This document shows, piece after piece, positions 7,054 through 8,451 of a DNA stretch of 8,451 nucleotides (its first letter is position 1; every line of letters begins with the position of its first letter). The translations under genes and the position numbers were made by a program. The notes under the pieces are model-generated. The model was given only the letters and a program-made list of their open reading frames with translations. It made no database searches and was not told the DNA's origin. Source of the stretch: an uncultured Lentisphaeraceae bacterium. Its GTDB lineage: Bacteria > Verrucomicrobiota > Kiritimatiellia > RFP12 > DVOR01. The DNA lies in contig CAMGJH010000027.1 of assembly GCA_946056345.1 (NCBI GenBank), forward strand, positions 1 to 8,451, read 5' to 3'.

Positions 7054-8158
7054 AGTTGGAAGCACGCCCGCCAACACCGGCAGCCGTAGCCGCATTGGCC
7101 TTAGCAGCTTCGTGCGGACGCAGCGCGCGGACGGCCGCACCGGCGCGCCAGAGCTCGCTGTTGCGAATCTTCTCGAGCTTGGCTTCCAGGCGCTCCTTGT
7201 AGTCCTTGCGCCCGCAATCGCGGATGACAGCCTTGGCCTCGGTGAGGTCGGCGACGGACTTGTAGAGCTCCTCGAAGACCGGGCGGGTGGCCTTCTCGAA
7301 GCGCGGGGCCCACTTGAGCGCGCCGTGCTGAGCGGTGGCCGAGCAGTTCGAGTACATCCAATCCATCCCCTTCTCGTCAACCAGGCGGATGAGGGACTGC
7401 GTGAGCTCCTCGACGGTCTCGTTGAAGGCCTCGGAGGGGCTGTGGCCGTGCTTGCGCAGGGTCTGGAACTGCGCCGAGAGGATGCCCTGGAGGCAGCCCA
7501 TCAGCGTGCCGCGCTCGCCAACGAGGTCGGAGGTCACTTCGCGCTTGAAGGTGGTCGGGAAGAGGTAGCCCGAGCCGACAGCGATGCCCAGCGCCAGGGT
7601 GCGGTCGAGGGCCTTGCCGGTGGCATCAATCTCGACAGCGTAGGAGGAGTTAATGCCCACGCCCTCGAGGAAATTGCGGCGCACCGAGGTGCCCGAGCCC
7701 TTCGGGGCCACCATAATCACGTCCACGCCCTCGGGCGCGTCCACGCCGGTGAGCTCGCGATACTCCCAGCCGAAGCCGTGCGAGAAGTAGAGCGCCTTGC
7801 CGGGGGTCAGGTGCTTGCGAATCTGCTTGAAGACAGGCTTGATGGACGCATCGGAGGTGAGCATCATCACGATGGTGCCCTTCTCGGCGGCTTCCTCGAT
7901 CTCGAAGAGGGTCTTGCCAGGCACCCAACCATCTTTGATGGCGCGCTGCCAGGAGCTGTTCTTCTTGTCGCTCTTGCGCTGGCCGATAATCACATTAATC
8001 CCGTTATCGCGCATATTCAGCGACTGCGCCGGACCCTGCACGCCATAGCCAAGAACGGCAACAACCTCGTTCTTCAGCGTCGTCTGGGCCTTCTTCAAGG
8101 GGAATTCCTTGCGGGTGGTGATGTCTTCGGTAACATCGGCGAATTTAATCTTAGCCAT
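7052..8158 (-). CDS. ilvC: Ketol-acid reductoisomerase (NADP+), long class I form
   Basis: Converts 2-acetolactate or 2-aceto-2-hydroxybutyrate to the 2,3-dihydroxy acid using NADPH and Mg2+, the second common step of valine, isoleucine and leucine synthesis; cytoplasmic. It has 368 residues from the ATG at 8158, which has AAGGAA 6 nt upstream. An ATG at 8284 in frame would cross the promoter and is rejected. The Rossmann motif is GYGVQGPAQ (37-45), with GQRK and Ser68/69 as the NADPH phosphate region. Catalytic-type residues are His127 in SHGFG and Lys153 in APKGSG. Metal ligands are Asp211 and Glu215 in SDLVGERGTLMG and Glu247 and Glu251 in NETVEELTQ; Ser273 is in NCSATAQHG. The segment to ELWRAGAAVRALRP (about 349) matches the Bacteroidetes/fungal-like form, not the 491-residue E. 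coli form. A 20-residue Ala/Gly-rich tail follows. No ilvB, ilvN or ilvD is in view. Confidence 0.97.
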   Translation of the reverse strand: MAKIKFADVTEDITTRKEFPLKKAQTTLKNEVVAVLGYGVQGPAQSLNMRDNGINVIIGQRKSDKKNSSWQRAIKDGWVPGKTLFEIEEAAEKGTIVMMLTSDASIKPVFKQIRKHLTPGKALYFSHGFGWEYRELTGVDAPEGVDVIMVAPKGSGTSVRRNFLEGVGINSSYAVEIDATGKALDRTLALGIAVGSGYLFPTTFKREVTSDLVGERGTLMGCLQGILSAQFQTLRKHGHSPSEAFNETVEELTQSLIRLVDEKGMDWMYSNCSATAQHGALKWAPRFEKATRPVFEELYKSVADLTEAKAVIRDCGRKDYKERLEAKLEKIRNSELWRAGAAVRALRPHEAAKANAATAAGVGGRASN

Positions 8159-8164
8159 AGTGAG

Positions 8165-8170
8165 TTCCTT
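8165..8170 (-). promoter_or_regulatory. Ribosome binding site of ilvC
   Basis: AAGGAA on the minus strand, 6 nt before the ATG at 8158. It fixes the start at MAKIKF, where the family also begins. Confidence 0.75.
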
Positions 8171-8208
8171 ACTGTCCAATCCTGTACTGAGGATGAAAAC
8201 ATCGGCGT

Positions 8209-8238
8209 AGTATACGGCTTGTAGCCACAAAAAGTCAA
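8209..8238 (-). promoter_or_regulatory. ilvC promoter
   Basis: On the minus strand, -35 TTGACT (8238-8233, five of six), an 18-nt spacer and -10 TATACT (8214-8209, five of six). The start would be near 8202, giving a leader of about 43 nt. That is too short for a classical leader-peptide attenuator, and I see no run of Leu/Val/Ile codons. Confidence 0.7.
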
Positions 8239-8262
8239 CACAAAACTGCGAGCCGCGAGGGA

Positions 8263-8311
8263 GTCGACAGTGAACAGTCGACAAGTCCGTAGGAGCTATG
8301 TCATCGTCGAC
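8263..8311. repeat. Three GTCGAC motifs upstream of ilvC
   Basis: GTCGAC occurs at 8263-8268, 8277-8282 and 8306-8311. The first two bracket an 8-base centre to make an inverted repeat, about 25 nt upstream of the ilvC -35. The offsets are 14 and 29 bases. This could be an activator or repressor site, but GTCGAC is itself palindromic and chance is possible. Confidence 0.35.
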
Positions 8312-8451
8312 AGCGCGCGTGCCGCAACCGAGAGGCTGGGGGAGGTGAGGTGCGCCTCCGGCGCGTGAGAGGGCGGTGCCCGTTCTGACGGGCCGCGTCC
8401 TCGCGGCCCAGATGGGGGCCCAGGCCGCCGGGGACGGCGGCCGTCAGAACG
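8285..8451. other. Structured gene-free region upstream of ilvC
   Basis: No credible gene. Besides the third GTCGAC motif and the large palindrome there is a small hairpin GCGCC-TCC-GGCGC (8352-8364) and a CCCGT/ACGGG hairpin (8379-8392) overlapping the left end of the palindrome. GC is very high by eye. Confidence 0.5.
8381..8451. repeat. 71-base imperfect palindrome at the window edge
   Basis: CGTTCTGACGG (8381-8391) is exactly complementary to CCGTCAGAACG (8441-8451). Inward, CCGC/GCGG, GTCC/GGAC, TCG/CGG and CGGCC/GGCCG continue the stem, with single-base bulges at 8392, 8436 and 8428. That gives about 27 pairs with one T-G, around a 14-nt loop at 8409-8422. The right half can instead fold alone (GGCCGCC 8423-8429 with GGCGGCC 8436-8442). 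No T run is visible on the minus strand; the plus-strand continuation is outside the window. Confidence 0.7.

Noticed and set aside
7112..8224. Plus-strand open frame of 370 codons opposite ilvC
   Set aside because: Antisense shadow of a highly conserved enzyme gene; no ribosome site or family signature.
8159..8284. N-terminal extension of IlvC to an ATG at 8284
   Set aside because: It would cross the promoter, and the added residues are absent from the family; the ATG at 8158 has a proper ribosome site.
1..8451. CRISPR array, insertion sequence, toxin-antitoxin or phage genes
   Set aside because: No regularly spaced repeats, transposase motifs, integrase or paired small genes are visible on either strand.

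Overview
The window reads as a GC-rich chromosomal segment from a Gram-negative bacterium. All five protein genes lie on the minus strand. The envelope evidence is a tripartite efflux pump with an outer-membrane lipoprotein channel. The ketol-acid reductoisomerase is the long class I form seen in Bacteroidetes, other environmental phyla and fungi, not the enterobacterial class II form. Together with the high GC and strong AGGAGG-type ribosome sites, this leads me to guess a PVC-type lineage (Verrucomicrobiota/Kiritimatiellota or similar). That is inference only.

Right part (about 7050-8451): ilvC, the second step of branched-chain amino acid synthesis, has its own good sigma70-like promoter. 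It ends in two successive hairpins, the second being its probable intrinsic terminator. Upstream of ilvC is a gene-free, highly structured stretch with three GTCGAC motifs and a 71-base imperfect palindrome with about 27 base pairs that reaches the window edge.

Middle (about 6657-7051): a 395-base non-coding region. It holds the leftward promoter of the efflux operon (perfect TATAAT) and a divergent rightward promoter (perfect TTGACA). The rightward promoter leads after about 95 bases into a strong intrinsic terminator without a convincing reading frame between them. This is the best candidate for something undescribed here: a small RNA divergent from an efflux operon. The two promoters share a similar box in opposite orientation, a plausible operator pair for the TetR regulator.

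Left part (1-6641): one compact operon in the order TetR/AcrR-type repressor, membrane fusion protein, RND pump, NodT-type outer-membrane factor. The genes overlap by 8 nt, are spaced by 29 nt, and overlap by 4 nt, which suggests co-transcription and translational coupling. Because the regulator is the first gene, autoregulation with induction by a pump substrate is the likely logic. The last gene starts with GTG and is cut by the window edge only a few codons before its expected end. All four components of a standard pump module are intact; no radically new protein system is evident.
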